From Morella rubra (taxonomy: Eukaryota; Streptophyta; Magnoliopsida; Fagales; Myricaceae), in contig CM025852.1 of the NCBI GenBank assembly GCA_003952965.2, forward strand, positions 19,603,279 through 19,667,278: a stretch of 64,000 bases of DNA, in the 5' to 3' direction. A model generated the notes under the pieces. It had not been told where the DNA came from, did no database searches, and saw only the letters and a list, made by a program, of their open reading frames with translations. A program made the translations under genes and the position numbers. Of this stretch, positions 1 to 11,814 are shown in pieces. How positions within the stretch are numbered: the stretch's first letter is position 1; each line of letters opens with the position of its first letter.

Positions 1-1149
1 GAGATGCCAGAGAATTATTTGATAAGAGAAAAAGAGGGGGAGAGGGGGGGCTCAGATGGCATCCTCTCTCTCTCTCTCTCTCTCACAACGGCCACACACC
101 CGCATCTCATCCAAAGTGATGTAATTTGAGGATTAGCCGGCACAGGCATGCAAGTTATCACAACAAAGTTAACTGAGATGACAAAGGGGATCAATTTAAA
201 CATTTGTAGATCAATTGGTTAGAACCTCAAGGTCCAATATGTTACCAATCTCAAACAGGGGAATTATGGGGTTGCACGGGACAAATAACAGGAGACATAA
301 TCGTTAACCTATCAACCAGAAAAACAAACTTCAAATTCTAATGGGTCAGGGAGTTTGCTTAGTCCGGTGCCTGTGCAGTTGAATGCTAACCATCCTGTAC
401 AACTCAATCAACAAATGGGACACTGATGATAGAGTTCTTTTTATCAGATAAAACCTCTCGAGTAAACAAATGCTCCGTAAAGGTAACTGGTTATATCTCA
501 TACAAGGTTACAAGCACTGGATAACACTTTCAGCAATAAAGGAAGAAATCTCACAATAAAGGCATAGCATAGCGGAATTTAAACGTTTACCCAAAAAGTT
601 TTTTACTAGAACAAAAAAGGTGGAAATTAATCCCTTATCCTCCAGTGCAGTTATATTTTTAAAGGAAAATGCTTGGAATTATCCCCTTGAAAACAAATAC
701 AAATAAGCTTCCCATATGATTTCGCAACCAATAAAATAAATGATCTAAAAACAATGCAATAACTAAAATTATTCTGAAATTTTCCTGACAGTTCTGGGCG
801 CAACATATTTTATTTCACAGAAATCCCAGACTATTAGTATAGTATTTAGAACTTAGTATTGATCGAAGACCATCTTATTTTTCCCCTACTGCTCTCATTA
901 TGCTCCAGTTTTTTTTGAGATAAATGCCAATAGAAACACATGACGGGGGATTGAAAGAAAGACTTGAATTAAAACAGAGGTCAGTGGATGAAACAAACTG
1001 TATCAATATCAAGTTGGGCAAAACTGCTCCTTTTTTCATAAAATAAATGGAAAAAACACTTGTCTACACAAATCACAAGATGATAGGGAAGCTAGCTAAT
1101 TTGGAACATCAAAACAAATTCATGTAATGTAGCACACATGGAAACATAC
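1..1149. other. Probable intron or downstream sequence of the gene at 1150-3559
   Basis: No coding exon was recognised here on either strand. The exon at 1150-1263 ends in a good minus-strand donor, so the gene must continue leftward. The rest of this domain is not visible in these 1.1 kb, so this is best read as an intron whose next exon lies outside the window. A short CT microsatellite is present near 64-86. The short frame at 15-203 runs through that repeat and is not credible. Confidence 0.4.
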
Positions 1150-3559
1150 CGACGCTGCTCTTCATCATTGAATACAGTACGTTCCTTTTGCAGGACCTTC
1201 TTGACACCCTTTTTCATTTCTTTTTCCATTTTACTTCTGTAATAAGCATCAAGATTATAATACCTGCAAAGAAAAACATCACAATTATTACTTGCAACTC
1301 GTTACACTGGAAGCATTAATCTAATCATGAAAAACCTTTGACGCGTCGTACCATAATGCTATCAAGAAAAGTATCGGATATGCAAATGAGAAGCAAGACA
1401 TTATCTTCATCGATCTACAATATCAGCTAAATGTACAACATTATTCCTGAAATCTTTACTTTAATTAATTTCATTCTCGAGAAGAGACAAAATGTACACT
1501 CTTTATTTCATTGACTGGACATCCACTACATTACTCCTGAAATCTTTACTAATTTTCATTCCACAAAATGCACACTCTTTATCTCATTGACTGGACATCC
1601 ACCATATGTTAGCAAAACAAATAACATCATCAAGTTGTTTATCACCAATTTCAACCAATAATATCTACCAGATATAGATAAGAATAGCCTATTTAGCTTA
1701 TGTTATATATTCAGGACTTTATTGTTAACTACAGGGAACCCAGAACCTCATACAAAAGGATGGAAGACAAGAAACCTGCATGAATAATGGCAAAGAAACT
1801 TACTTTTTGGAAGGAAAGGTAGCTGTATTGTGGTCCTCCATGAATCTGTGAACAAGATGAGGATTAGGCATTTTCATAGAACTCAGAAAATCATGACTCA
1901 GTTCAAAACATAACATGGGAATTTTATCCTTTCAAAAAAAGTTTTTCACAGAAGTCGACAAAATCCCATAAAAACAAGTTCTCTTCGTTTTTTTTTTTTT
2001 TTTCTTTCTGTTCAACAAGTTTCTCTACTTACTGTTTGAACATCTGCTTCTCTTCCCAATTAGGCAAACTTTCCATATTTACCTGCAAAGAAATATGCAA
2101 ACAATTACACTGTGCACGATTCTCCATATCATAAGTGTGCTTAACTGATAAAACAAAAAATAGCTTTGACTTGCAGTTACCTCAGTAAGAAAAACATAAT
2201 ACGCGCTATACACATACCGTACAAATCTAAGCTGTTAGGTAGTGATCCTTTTTCAAAAGCCAGGTTATTGCATTCAATTAAAATACACACACACACAAAA
2301 GCATGTATCAGACAAAGGGAGTTTAATTCCTAAATACTACATAATTCAACAGGTACGAATAAAGCCTACGAAACCTAGTTACTAGTCTGCATGTCGGTAT
2401 TCTTAAGACAAAATAACGAGACATAATAATAACAATACCGCCAAGGAAACTTTTATGTTTCAACATGCCACAGGATGGGAAGATAGAGAGAAATGGAACA
2501 CCTGTTTTACTTCTGCCAACCATGCAGTGAACTCTGGCCGTTTAGTCCTACAAAGTACAAAGCGTTCATGTCAGCAAAGGGTAAGAGATTGAGGAATAAC
2601 GTGAGATATTCAAGCGAACAATTCGTTAGTTTACAGACTCGTTTCCCGCTAAACAGGAAACTGCTGGCGCTATTTTCAAATATACATCATCTTCACAACC
2701 ATGACATATGGATCATTTGCCAAAGGAAAAAGAAATGAAGCGGAAAATTGAATATGAATTGGTCTTAAAAAGAAAATAAAAAAAAACAATTAAAGAAATT
2801 TGTGTTCTCCTCCTGTATAAAGCCAAAAACCAAGAAGAGCAGGCGCAGAGAGAAGAACGAGCTCTATATCAAATATGTTTTCACAAACACGAAATACGTT
2901 TCTATTTTTCGATTTTCGCAGTAACCAAACACAAACCCTAACAACAACAAAAACAAACAGAAACGGAACAGGCCACTTACCACATATCAGTTTCTCTGAT
3001 AATTCCGTACTTCCCCCACGAGTTCGTCACCGCTCCTGTCTTCCCTTTCTCCTTCTTCTTCTTCCTTTTCTCTTTCCTCTTTCTCTCCTCTTCTTTCTCT
3101 TTCCTCCTCCTTTTCTTTTCTTTCTCTCTCCTCTTCTTTTTCCTCCTCTCTCTCCTCTTCCTTCTCTCTCCTCTTCCTCTCCCTCCTCTTCTTTCTCCTT
3201 CTCTCTTCCTCGTTCTCACTCTCCAACTCCGAGGCATTCTCGTCCAAGTCCGAACCAGAATCCTCCGACTCAGAATCCGAACACTCTGATTCGGAGTCCT
3301 CTTCACTACTGTACCGCCTCCGCAATTTCCTCTTTTTCCTCTCGCTTTTCCCGAGATTTTTCCCATCCTCCTCACCTTCCAAGTCGGAACTTTCCCGGGC
3401 TTTCCCTCGAGACTTGCTTCGGCGTTCTATGGAATCGTTCCCCGAGTCGGAATCCTCGTGCATTCTTCCTGAGTTTCTCTTAGATAGAGTTTCGGTTTTC
3501 TCTCCTTCTTCGGAGTTTTCTCGTATCCGCGGGAGCTTACCGTTTCGATCTTTGCCCAT
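1150..3559 (-). CDS. Charged nuclear-type conserved plant protein, 3' end outside window, frame change in exon 1
   Basis: Five exons are visible on the minus strand: 2981-3559, 2502-2547, 2033-2082, 1804-1845 and 1150-1263. Each is bounded by GT/AG sites, and phases agree from the end of exon 1 onward. Exon 1 starts with MGKDRNGK and encodes a Ser/Glu/Asp-rich then Arg/Lys/Glu-rich low-complexity region typical of nuclear RNA-associated proteins. The conserved part reads SWGKYGIIRETDMW, TKRPEFTAWLAEVKQ, NWEEKQMF, FMEDHNTATFPSKK and YYNLDAYY, then a Lys-rich helix. I recall this block in plant proteins of unknown function but cannot name a gene. SWGKYGIIRETDMW is not in the frame of the ATG; it lies one base out, with the switch inside the GA-rich tract (about 3040-3240). 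No GT occurs in that tract, so an intron cannot explain it. Frameshift or consensus error are the options. Confidence 0.62.
1440..1612. repeat. Imperfect tandem duplication in an intron
   Basis: Two adjacent units of about 80-90 bp share the blocks CCTGAAATCTTTACT and CATTGACTGGACATCCAC in the same order. The first unit carries a small insertion around CTCGAGAAGAGA. It lies in the intron between exons 1804-1845 and 1150-1263 and has no coding content. Confidence 0.75.
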
Positions 3560-3640
3560 CTGTTATGTAGTTCCGATGATTTTCTTCACGGTCAGAACAC
3601 GTGAGGGTACAAGCATGAACGCCGACTCGAGCAGCGCAGC

Positions 3641-3650
3641 TATTTATAGT
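3641..3650 (-). promoter_or_regulatory. TATA box for the charged-protein gene
   Basis: On the minus strand the sequence reads CTATAAATAG, about 85 bp upstream of the ATG at 3559. That places a start site near 3610 and a 5' leader of about 50 nt. A G-box-like TCACGTGGG lies further upstream at about 3787-3797. Confidence 0.6.
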
Positions 3651-3659
3651 GTAGACGGG

Positions 3660-4860
3660 TCTGATTAGATGGGAGTCCTTGGGCTGAGAGCTTGCAGACT
3701 GCAGTTCCATCTACGGCCCAAATGGCAACCAAATGGATCCCTGCTCATGGAGACATGGACGCCCACTTCTTCTTCGTAGTATAGTCATGTCACGTGGGCG
3801 TCTTAAACCTTTTTATTATTTTTTTTTATAAGCTAAACCTTTTTATTTTTGCTTACGTCGTTATCTTTCTCAAGAGTCTAAACGATGGCGTTTCTTTTGA
3901 GACATCAAATTTGAGAAAAGAGAATGGCCTAAAAAAAAAAAGGGCAAAAGTACTTTTTAATTTCTTAAAGAAGTCTAATATTCTTTGGATGGGCCGGGCT
4001 CATAATGCTAGAAAAGACATCCAAGAGTGCATTGTTGTCGGCCTGTAGGTGCAATTTTTTCAGTTCTTTCTAGCATGTGTTATTAGAATTATGATACTTT
4101 ATAATTTTTTGTCAGTGAAGTTCGGAGAGATATAAATATAATATGTGTTTTTATTGTAAGACTTTGCTGTTACTCAGGTCAATCCGTGTGATTGAACTCC
4201 AAGGACTTTTTGTAATGGCCCTCTTTCGGAATTCGAATTTATTTCTTTAGAAGGGGGTTTTCTTTCTTCTAGTTGACATTCATATTCCGTTTTACGCGCC
4301 ATATTGAAGTACACGTGTCCAGCAAAAGCACTTTCACCTCAGGAAGGAATTCCAACCAACCGCTATTGTCAGAATTTCACAGATGGCATTGAGGAATTTA
4401 CATACAAATTTGATTATTTTTGACTCCAAAATGCAGGGTGTGAAGGTCTAAAGCATCTGGTTGTTTCCCTAGAAACAATGCAAGAGAACGGGAAAGAAAA
4501 GAACTAGCCTGAATACATACTATTGGCATTCTGTAAAGCGCAAACCAACTCCAGGAAAACATTGTTCCAATTGTATACTTGAAATCATTATAAACTTAAG
4601 GTTAAATTTTAGACCAAATATTTTGAGTGCCATCTCGTAAGCATCTGTTGCCTCAACTGATAGGAAATCAGAGGGAATAAAGAATGCTAAAAAACAAAGA
4701 TTTTGAACGTGTCAAAAGTAATTGTTACATGATTTGAATATAGTACTACAAAAGCTTTATTTACAAGTGACTTAACGAGCAGTTGTACTCACTCACTGAA
4801 TCTTAGAATAGATCAGCAGCAGTAAATGGGGACTATGAATTGCAGGTAAATATCTGTTGA
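3660..4860. other. Intergenic region between the charged-protein gene and the PPR gene
   Basis: No gene seen. It holds the promoter side of the left gene and the 3' flank of the PPR gene. The plus-strand frame at 3794-4048 runs through A/T homopolymers and resembles no protein I know. Confidence 0.5.
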
Positions 4861-4953
4861 TCAAGCCAAAGCATCAGTCAAAAGCATTTGTTGTCTTGAG
4901 CTAACCATCTTCTCCCCTTCCTCATTTTCGTCTATCTTATCCGCTTTCATGCC
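4861..4953 (-). other. Open 30-codon extension after the PPR stop codon
   Basis: Immediately after the TAG at 4954-4956, the same frame stays open for 30 codons (GMKADKIDENEEGEKMVSSR and ten more residues) before TGA at 4861-4863. The composition is acidic and charged, as expected for the tail of this PPR group, in which the last repeat is normally followed by a short Glu/Asp-rich tail. I infer that the TAG is a recent nonsense change or an error. Confidence 0.55.
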
Positions 4954-7900
4954 CTACAAAAGCCCATCATCCTCTTCTTTCCCGCTTCTGATGTAGGCCT
5001 TAACCAAGCCATCGTAAATTTCCCTATCCATTGAAGCAACAGTCTTCAAGGAGCTCAAGAAAGCTTCAACTTCTTCAATGTCTCCTTTGTCACTGAGCCA
5101 ACTCAGTACACTCGAAATCAAGCTACGTTTAGGTCGCCACAGTTTATTTTCTGTCTGTACAGCCAGAGCTTCCTTCGTGCACTCGAAAGCCTTTTCCATG
5201 TTTTGGTTATCCAAGTAGCCTGCTGCAAGAATAGCCCAACTATTTGGAGTTGGAGTCTTCCCTTTCTGGACTATGCGTCTAAGAATAGCTTCAGCCTTTT
5301 CAATTAAACCCTTCTGAGAGTAGCCAATAAGGAGGACATTTGGCACACGGAAATCATAACAATAGCACGATGACTCCCATTCCTCGAGCAATTTTTCAGC
5401 TCCTTCAAGCTCCCCAACCTTCACTAGAGAACCCAGCATGGTAACATAATCCCTGTTCATTATCTTCTTACAATTGGATTTCTGAGCATCCCACAATCTC
5501 ATCATCTCATCTTTATTTCCAATACTTGCATAGTGTGAGATCAAATGATTGTAACCAAGCGCATCTTTATTTACCTTCTCTTCACATTTCCTCAAATAGA
5601 TTAATGCTTTATCACGGATACCTGCTTTTATGTAGTAGTTGGCCACCATTGCATATGTTGTCCAGTCCACAGAGATGTTGGGTAGGCTCTCCATTTCGTC
5701 TAGAACTTTCTCCATGCTTTTCAGATCAGATCTTGCGCCATATGAATTTATGCAAATTCTGTAGCTAAAATTGTCAGGGGAGACACCATTGTTCTTCATT
5801 TCTGAAAACACATCAGGGACTTTCTCAAGCTCTCCAGTGTTTGTATATAGGCACATGATGTTGTTGTAGTTGAGAGGAGTGGAAGCAAAACCCATCTCTT
5901 TCATACTCTGCATGTGGGATAGGGACTTATCAATAAGGCCTTCTCGGACATAACAGTTTAGAAGAGCCCCATAAGTTTTGTCAATTTTGTCCTGATCACT
6001 CAAGTTATTAAAGTAGCTCTCTGCAGAATCCAGCCCACGAACTCTACCAATCAGATCTAACAGAACAGCATGGTCACCTGGTGAGAATGAACATAGTTTC
6101 TTGCAATTAATCCACTCAGAAACCTGCAACAGAAGAATACAGGATATAGTAAATGAAAACAACATGACTACAAAGAAATACAGAGCTCCTAGACCCTGAA
6201 CATCTCTGAGTTTGACAATGAAGCAGAAACAGAAAGGCAGAAGAGTCAGGACAGAAGGATACTATACAGCTAACTAGGAATATAGGTATGAATACATTAA
6301 TTATCTGAAACAAAAGAAAAAGAAAAAAAAAAAGAACAGGGAAAGCAGAGGAAAAAGATATTTCATGACATATGCATGCATGTGTAGTATCTTCTCATAC
6401 AGCAATATTTTGCTTTCTTTTTCTTTCTTATTTTGGGGGGAAGGGGTGCTGGGGGAGGAGGGGGGAGGGGAAACAGCAGTGCATGTTTAAGGAAAAATAC
6501 TTAGAGTATGAACACGAGCAGAAGCGTAATAATAGAAAAGAGAAAACACTTTCGGAAGTTTAATTTGAAGGTTAGCAACATCATCAATGTCGACCATATA
6601 ATTGAAAAACAATTAACTTACTCTTCATGGACGGAGCTAGAGGAGGGGGGGCATCGCCCACCGTAGCCCCCAAATTTAGCAGAAATTTACTACTCCATTT
6701 AGGCCAAAATAACCGCTTTTTCAAAGAGTTTTTGTATTTATCACATTTTGGCAACCCCCACCCCCCAATCCACAATATAGAATCCTTGATCCTCGCTTCG
6801 TACCTGCTACTCTTGATGATTGCTTCCTCAATTGATTTTTAGCTTAAACTATACATCATTTTTGTATTCATTTCACTAGGCCAAATAATTTTAGTTTTGT
6901 CACACGTGCTCAAAGAGCCAACTTTCAAACTGACATTACCTAGACACTTATTAGAGAGGTACATTGCACCAAGATTATTAATTAGGTGCATCTACCGATT
7001 GAAACAGGTTTGTCAGAAATATGCACATCAATCCATTCCGCACATCACTCTACTCCTCCAATCGCCTTCACCCGGAATTCATAGCCAAGGCAGGTTGTGG
7101 GTTTAAGTCCCACCGCCATGTACAAATTACTAACAACAGAATAAAATCATCAAAAATAGGAAATCCTAGAGAAAAATAAAAGGAACAGAATTAATGCTTG
7201 CCTTTAGGCCGTATATTATATTCTACTTCGTTAAATTTCCAATGTGCAGATAGGATGTTTTTTAACTGGATGCTACATCTTGCAAGGCAAACTTGCCGGC
7301 AGTCACACTGTTAGCCACAATCAACTAGGGATCTAAAAGCTATATGCTCAACAAAAGAAATTGTCCCCAGTAGACCTCAGAAAGAAGGAACTTCACTTCT
7401 TAGCTTGTCTTCAGTTCAGAATGCACCTACAATCTCATATTCCAATGACAAGAATGAGTTTGACACATTGCTGTGAATAACAGATTCTTCAGAACCTAAA
7501 GGTTGACACCAATGATGTCCAAACCAAAACCATAGAATTTGCATATGCCTTCTTATGAGCTCATGAAGACTTCCTTCTCTAAATACCAAGCAAACATTAT
7601 CATATTAAAGACAGAAACACAGCTGAAAAACCCATCACCAAAAAGCTTCGTCTGGTTGCTTAAAAAGAATAGCAAAAGAGAAACAAAACGTCAACCCTCA
7701 GGTTTTCATTAGTTACTGGAACCAAACCAGCATATCACAGAACACCCAGATTCTCTTTCCTTCTCCAAAAAATTCTCAGTAGCCAGACAAAAGTTTCAAA
7801 TCTAGCAAAACTAACTCAGTTAAGACCCCACACAGCCAATGGCATTGGCAGCAGTTTCAGAACCTGTTTCCTACATGTTCTCAACAACCAAACAGAGCAT

Positions 7901-8187
7901 TGTCCATTAAATCTACTCACCTCGAGAGCGTGGTTAAACCGCCTGCGAGCTCGAAGGTCACGGACAATGCGCTGGAACTCCAGGACCTTCACCTTGTTGC
8001 CTTCATCCACCCACCTATCAAGAACTGGAACTAGACTGAGCGAAGGGTCCCCCAGAGGACTAATTATTGAGAAGAGGTTTCTCCTGCTGCTAGCATGCCT
8101 TCCGGTGCTGTAAGGCCTTATCATTAAGATAGCCTTCGTTGAGAGGTTTAGGGATTTCAAGCTTGCGAAGAAGATCCTTGAGGCCAT
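4954..8187 (-). CDS. P-class pentatricopeptide repeat protein, predicted mitochondrial
   Basis: Two exons, 7921-8187 (89 codons from ATG) and 4954-6123, join in phase at GAG|GTTTCTGAG to give 479 aa, a normal length for this group. The first about 30 residues are Arg/Ser-rich without acidic residues, fitting a mitochondrial presequence. After a linker (FNHALEVSEW) come about eight helical-pair repeats with the YNHLISHYASIG, YVTMLGSLVKVG and WAILAAGYLDN pattern. There are no E, E+ or DYW motifs, so it is P-class and probably binds organellar RNA. It resembles the plant subgroup of At2g20710/At4g21705, from memory only. The intron is 1.8 kb and holds a probable transposon scrap near 6.6 kb. The stop codon is a TAG with a preserved tail behind it. 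The codons before exon 2 in the same open frame (to 6165) are intronic. Confidence 0.88.
6625..6800. mobile_element. Probable transposon-end remnant in the PPR intron
   Basis: This patch of G/C homopolymer runs (GGAGCTAGAGGAGGGGGG, then CCCCCAAATTTAG and CCCCCACCCCCC) sits in AT-rich intron DNA. Such 'ggagctaga-ggggg' sequence is familiar from ends of plant DNA transposons. No terminal repeat pair or target duplication was established. Confidence 0.3.
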
Positions 8188-8936
8188 AAAGAAATTGCTC
8201 GAGAATTTTGTTGTGTGTGTGTGGGGGGGAGCGCAATTTCGGGTGAGGGTTTAGGGGTAAACCCCTATTAGATGAATCTCACGCAAGATCCCAAAAAAAA
8301 AAAAAAATCTCACGCACTGGTGCAAGGGCATATCGGTTGAGATGTTCCATTGCATAGGAACCTAATTAAAAGATCTAATAAGAGTATTTAGATAATTCTA
8401 ACTTTAAAGTATGTGTTTTAATCTAGAATCTAAATCTTCATTAATTGGTGGCTCATGCATACTTTTTAGGCTATATTGTTATTTATATGAACCTATTTTC
8501 TCCAATATCTTTGAAAGAAAGAGGACTGTTGAGATCCCACATTACTTAATAAGAGAGTTCGAATAACTCTGAGGCATGTTATTTGGTATATAACCTGATT
8601 ACTCATCAATCACGCTAGAGTTAAAAAAAAAGTTGTAAGAGAGAAAAATTAATCCCTGAAACATATTCGGGCTTGCTTTTTCTCTCCGAACCAAGCATTC
8701 CCAATACTGAGCCGGAAAAATTAAAAATATAAAAAATAAATCAATTTATCGAGGGAAAATAGAAGAAGGAAGATTCATTTAATTAACTAAATAACACGCT
8801 TTTTTTTTCGGCTTTGACATTGATATATAGATACGGGTTCGATAAAAATAGGAACCCCGCAAGCATAAATATATGGTTACATTCTTTGTTTTTTTTCTTG
8901 GACACGTCAGTTGCTTCCATTGTGCAGCTAATTAGA
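8188..8936. other. Intergenic region between the PPR and expansin genes
   Basis: This is the promoter side of the PPR gene and the 3' flank of the expansin. A CCCACATTACTTAATAAGAG stretch near 8537-8556 resembles sequence common in plant retroelement debris but has no partner repeat. No gene seen. Confidence 0.45.
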
Positions 8937-10012
8937 TCAGAACTGATCTCGGGAAGAAAATGTCTGGCCAAACCTCCACGTCGAAGGAACAACATTAACG
9001 AACTCTAATGTTTTTCCATCAGCCAAACTCAGCTTAAAAGACAGTCTTTGGCCCCGAACGTCGATGCTGCTTTGCCAGTTTACGCCCCAATTCCTATGCA
9101 TGGGAATCCATATTGCACTTCTTGTCTTGGAACCCCTTATCCAAACAGCCTTCGCATCACCGCTCCCACCAACGTTGGAGATCATCACCATGTTGAAATT
9201 TCCTTGTCCTTTCAAGGTGAAACGAACTCCCCCTCTCCTTTTGCACGAGACCCTTCAGTCCACACACAAGAAACCAAAACAAAACAAAAAACGATATTTA
9301 TGAAAACAAATGTGTTAGGAGAGATAGAACACCCATGAATATAGGAATTCTTTAACTGGATTAAGAATATAACATATAGGAGACATCACTCAACCTAAGC
9401 TTAAATCCAGGAATAGTTCTAAGGTAATTGGGAGATTATTATATTTGAGAAAAACATATTAAGAAATTGTAGTTAAAAATTATTCTTCTAGCATTTTGAG
9501 ATGCAAAATTACTTATCAAAATTTTACATTTAAGATTTATCAATATCTTATTTCTAATTAATATTAGTAAATTTCTTAGTTTTAAAACTCTACACAAATC
9601 ATTACATGAGGTAGCATTAGTCATTCTTTTAATGAGGCTTATTAAAAACAAAATTTGAAATTTTGAGGCCTTCCTATTTGGGGGCCTTTGGCAGCCGTCT
9701 AAGCTTAGAGCTGAGCATGCTTAAGTTTAAAAGATTTTGACCAATTATACTGTATTAACTACGCTCACACTCGTGATCTTCTTTTAATAGAAGATTCAAA
9801 CCTTATCTGTACACTCGGATGTGCGCATATCCAACTTGTTTACTCTAATGTGCATCATATTCAACTAAATAATGCAGCCCCGATAAACTTTCTTAATTAA
9901 TAAAGCAGTCTACAGAAGCATTTATATGAGTAGTGCAGTAGCTTACGTGATGCATGACTAGTTCATTGTGTAGATGTATTAAGTAGCTAGGGACATCTCT
10001 ACAAAGAGCATC

Positions 10013-10078
<66 letters not shown>

Positions 10079-10727
10079 GTATATCTACCTTCTATATAAT
10101 ACGGGAACAATGCCTTCATTGCCTTGCCGTGCAATGAGTGAGAAAGCAGGCAGGGACATGTCAAAGTGCTGGCGAGGGGGATCACACCACCCTCCATTAT
10201 TGTTAGGAGGGCAGAAATTGGTGGTAGTAACGGTCATAACGCGGCGAGGAAGGCACCACTTTGGGTCAAGCCTGTAGTTGCACATCAATTGATAGCAAGC
10301 ACCGCATGCCTTGCCATCTTGGAAAAGTGCACCACTCACAGCTGCCGTGTTCACTCCAAACCCCGCGTGGGCAGTGTTATCATAACCACAGGCTCCACCT
10401 GACAAACCCATTTGCATTAATCTCAATGCATGTAATTCGAAATCATATATATATATACTCGTAAAGGAACACGATAAAGTGCTATTTTGATGATCTGAGT
10501 AAGAAATACTACTATACTGATCTTTGTAAATATGTGTCAGTTAGAATTGGTTTATATGACTTACCAAGAGAGGTGGGGTTTTGATTGGCTCCATAGAAAG
10601 TTGCATGGGCGTTAAGCCAACCTTTAGCTTGACCGTTGATGCCTTCCAAAACCACACAAAAGAGGTAGAACGAATACCAGAGAGAAAAGAAATTAGGTGC
10701 AGCTCTGAGTACTCTGACAGACCCCAT
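8937..10727 (-). CDS. Alpha-expansin (cell-wall loosening protein)
   Basis: Three exons, 10565-10727, 10089-10398 and 8937-9252, join in correct phase to 262 aa, the usual alpha-expansin length. Residues 1 to about 34 form a hydrophobic signal peptide, then [11 protein letters not shown]. Exon 2 holds the six-stranded double-psi beta-barrel domain: [26 protein letters not shown], the TNFCPPN motif, the alpha-expansin-specific WCDPP segment and the HFD motif ([10 protein letters not shown]). Exon 3 is the grass-pollen-allergen-like binding domain, ending [13 protein letters not shown]. Expansins act in the wall, loosening cellulose-xyloglucan contacts without hydrolysis. [10 protein letters not shown] where most paralogues have YGTNTAA, and the [10 protein letters not shown] stretch, suggest one of the more divergent EXPA clades (EXPA22/23-like is my guess). 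All expected Cys in the visible motifs are present, so it looks functional. Confidence 0.92.
9253..10088. other. Expansin intron 2
   Basis: This is an AT-rich intron. The frames inside it (for example 9439-9651) have no protein features. The acceptor side is at 9253-9254, and the donor side carries a long microsatellite. Confidence 0.7.
10015..10078. repeat. Compound (CT)n(AT)n microsatellite beside a splice donor
   Basis: About 17 CT units run directly into about 13 AT units. The tract ends roughly 8 nt from the minus-strand donor GT at 10087-10088 of expansin exon 2, so length change here could affect splicing. Confidence 0.95.
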
Positions 10728-11810
10728 TTTTTGTTCTTCAAACGGAAACCCTTTAAATTGATCATCCTGAAGAAAGTGCGTCCATTTATAGTTTAGGGAA
10801 CGCGTTTGTCGGTGATTATAATAGGACCCACTATTATACTTCATCGCATGCAACATAATTTGAATACATAAATAAAAATTCATATTTTCCAAAGGACGCG
10901 TTTCTTCACGTCCCAATATAACAAGTGCATGTGATTGTTTGTGCGAGTCTTTCAGACAATGAGAGAGCAAGGCCATGTGCTGGTCTGTTTGTTTTCCCGT
11001 ACGTCGGTGATTTTAAGGTAAATGCTGGATACCATATATATCTATGTATGCATATAAAACGGTGTAAATCTTAACCCCATGATCTTCCAACAGAAGCTAT
11101 GGCATTTATTCACAATGATACTGGTAAATATATCTTCCTTTGAGTTCAGCAATAAAATATTTTCGAAATTTATTTACTGAGAACTGGTACCTCGTTTCTC
11201 AAAAGGCATGAAGTTGTCTTTCCAAACAAACACACTAGTATAAGTAACGGTGGTAAAATGTTCTAATAGCTATGATTGGTTCCATGGGCGCGACGAAGAA
11301 GGACTCCTCATGGTACGTAATGGAAGAATGACAGCTTGTGGCTGGTAGAATAGACATAATTGGCTGTCGGTGTTCCGCATGTTTTTAGGATTTCCTTTTT
11401 CTTTTTTTCTGGATGTTTTGTTGTTTGGCCTTTTTCCCAGAGGGTGCGTGGTTTAGGTTGTCTCGTTGACAATGGAAAGCCAGTTCAGTGCTCTCAACGT
11501 GCCGTACGTACGTCGGACCGACGGAAGAGGCAAATCATTAATGCGTACACCGTACTGGATGGATATATCACGAACTGTCGGTGAGTTCAAGTAGATCGAA
11601 CGTACTTGCTATCCCTTGCATCGCGTACTCAAATCTTCATGATCATCCAAAAATCAATGCAATTATGCAAATTCCTAATTCTGGACTCAATAGGAGATGA
11701 GCGAATCCTGGCGATCAAAGGGGAGAAACAAATACGTAATAGGATATGAGCAAGCGCAGTACTTTCGCACTGATTACTCCCCATCCCCACCACCGCTCCA
11801 TGTGTGTTTA
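10728..11810. other. Upstream region of the expansin gene
   Basis: No gene seen. Minus-strand frames here end in or overlap expansin exon 1. Palindromic ACGTAC/CGTACG clusters occur near 11500-11510. I did not find a clear TATA box, so the core promoter is not placed. Confidence 0.45.
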
Positions 11811-11814
11811 TATT

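Noticed and set aside
2875..3483. 202-aa Pro/Ser/Phe-rich frame on the plus strand
   Set aside because: It is the antisense of the purine-rich exon 1 of the minus-strand charged-protein gene; its composition comes from the pyrimidine tract.
6124..6165. ATG at 6165 as the PPR start
   Set aside because: It reads through the intron acceptor; the 89-codon upstream exon with a mitochondrial presequence joins in phase at 6123.
7080..7120. tRNA-like T-loop phrase (GGGTTTAAGTCCCACC)
   Set aside because: The rest of a cloverleaf cannot be formed around it.
10166..10464. Plus-strand frames of 67-78 aa
   Set aside because: They are antisense shadows of expansin exon 2, which has clear family motifs on the minus strand.
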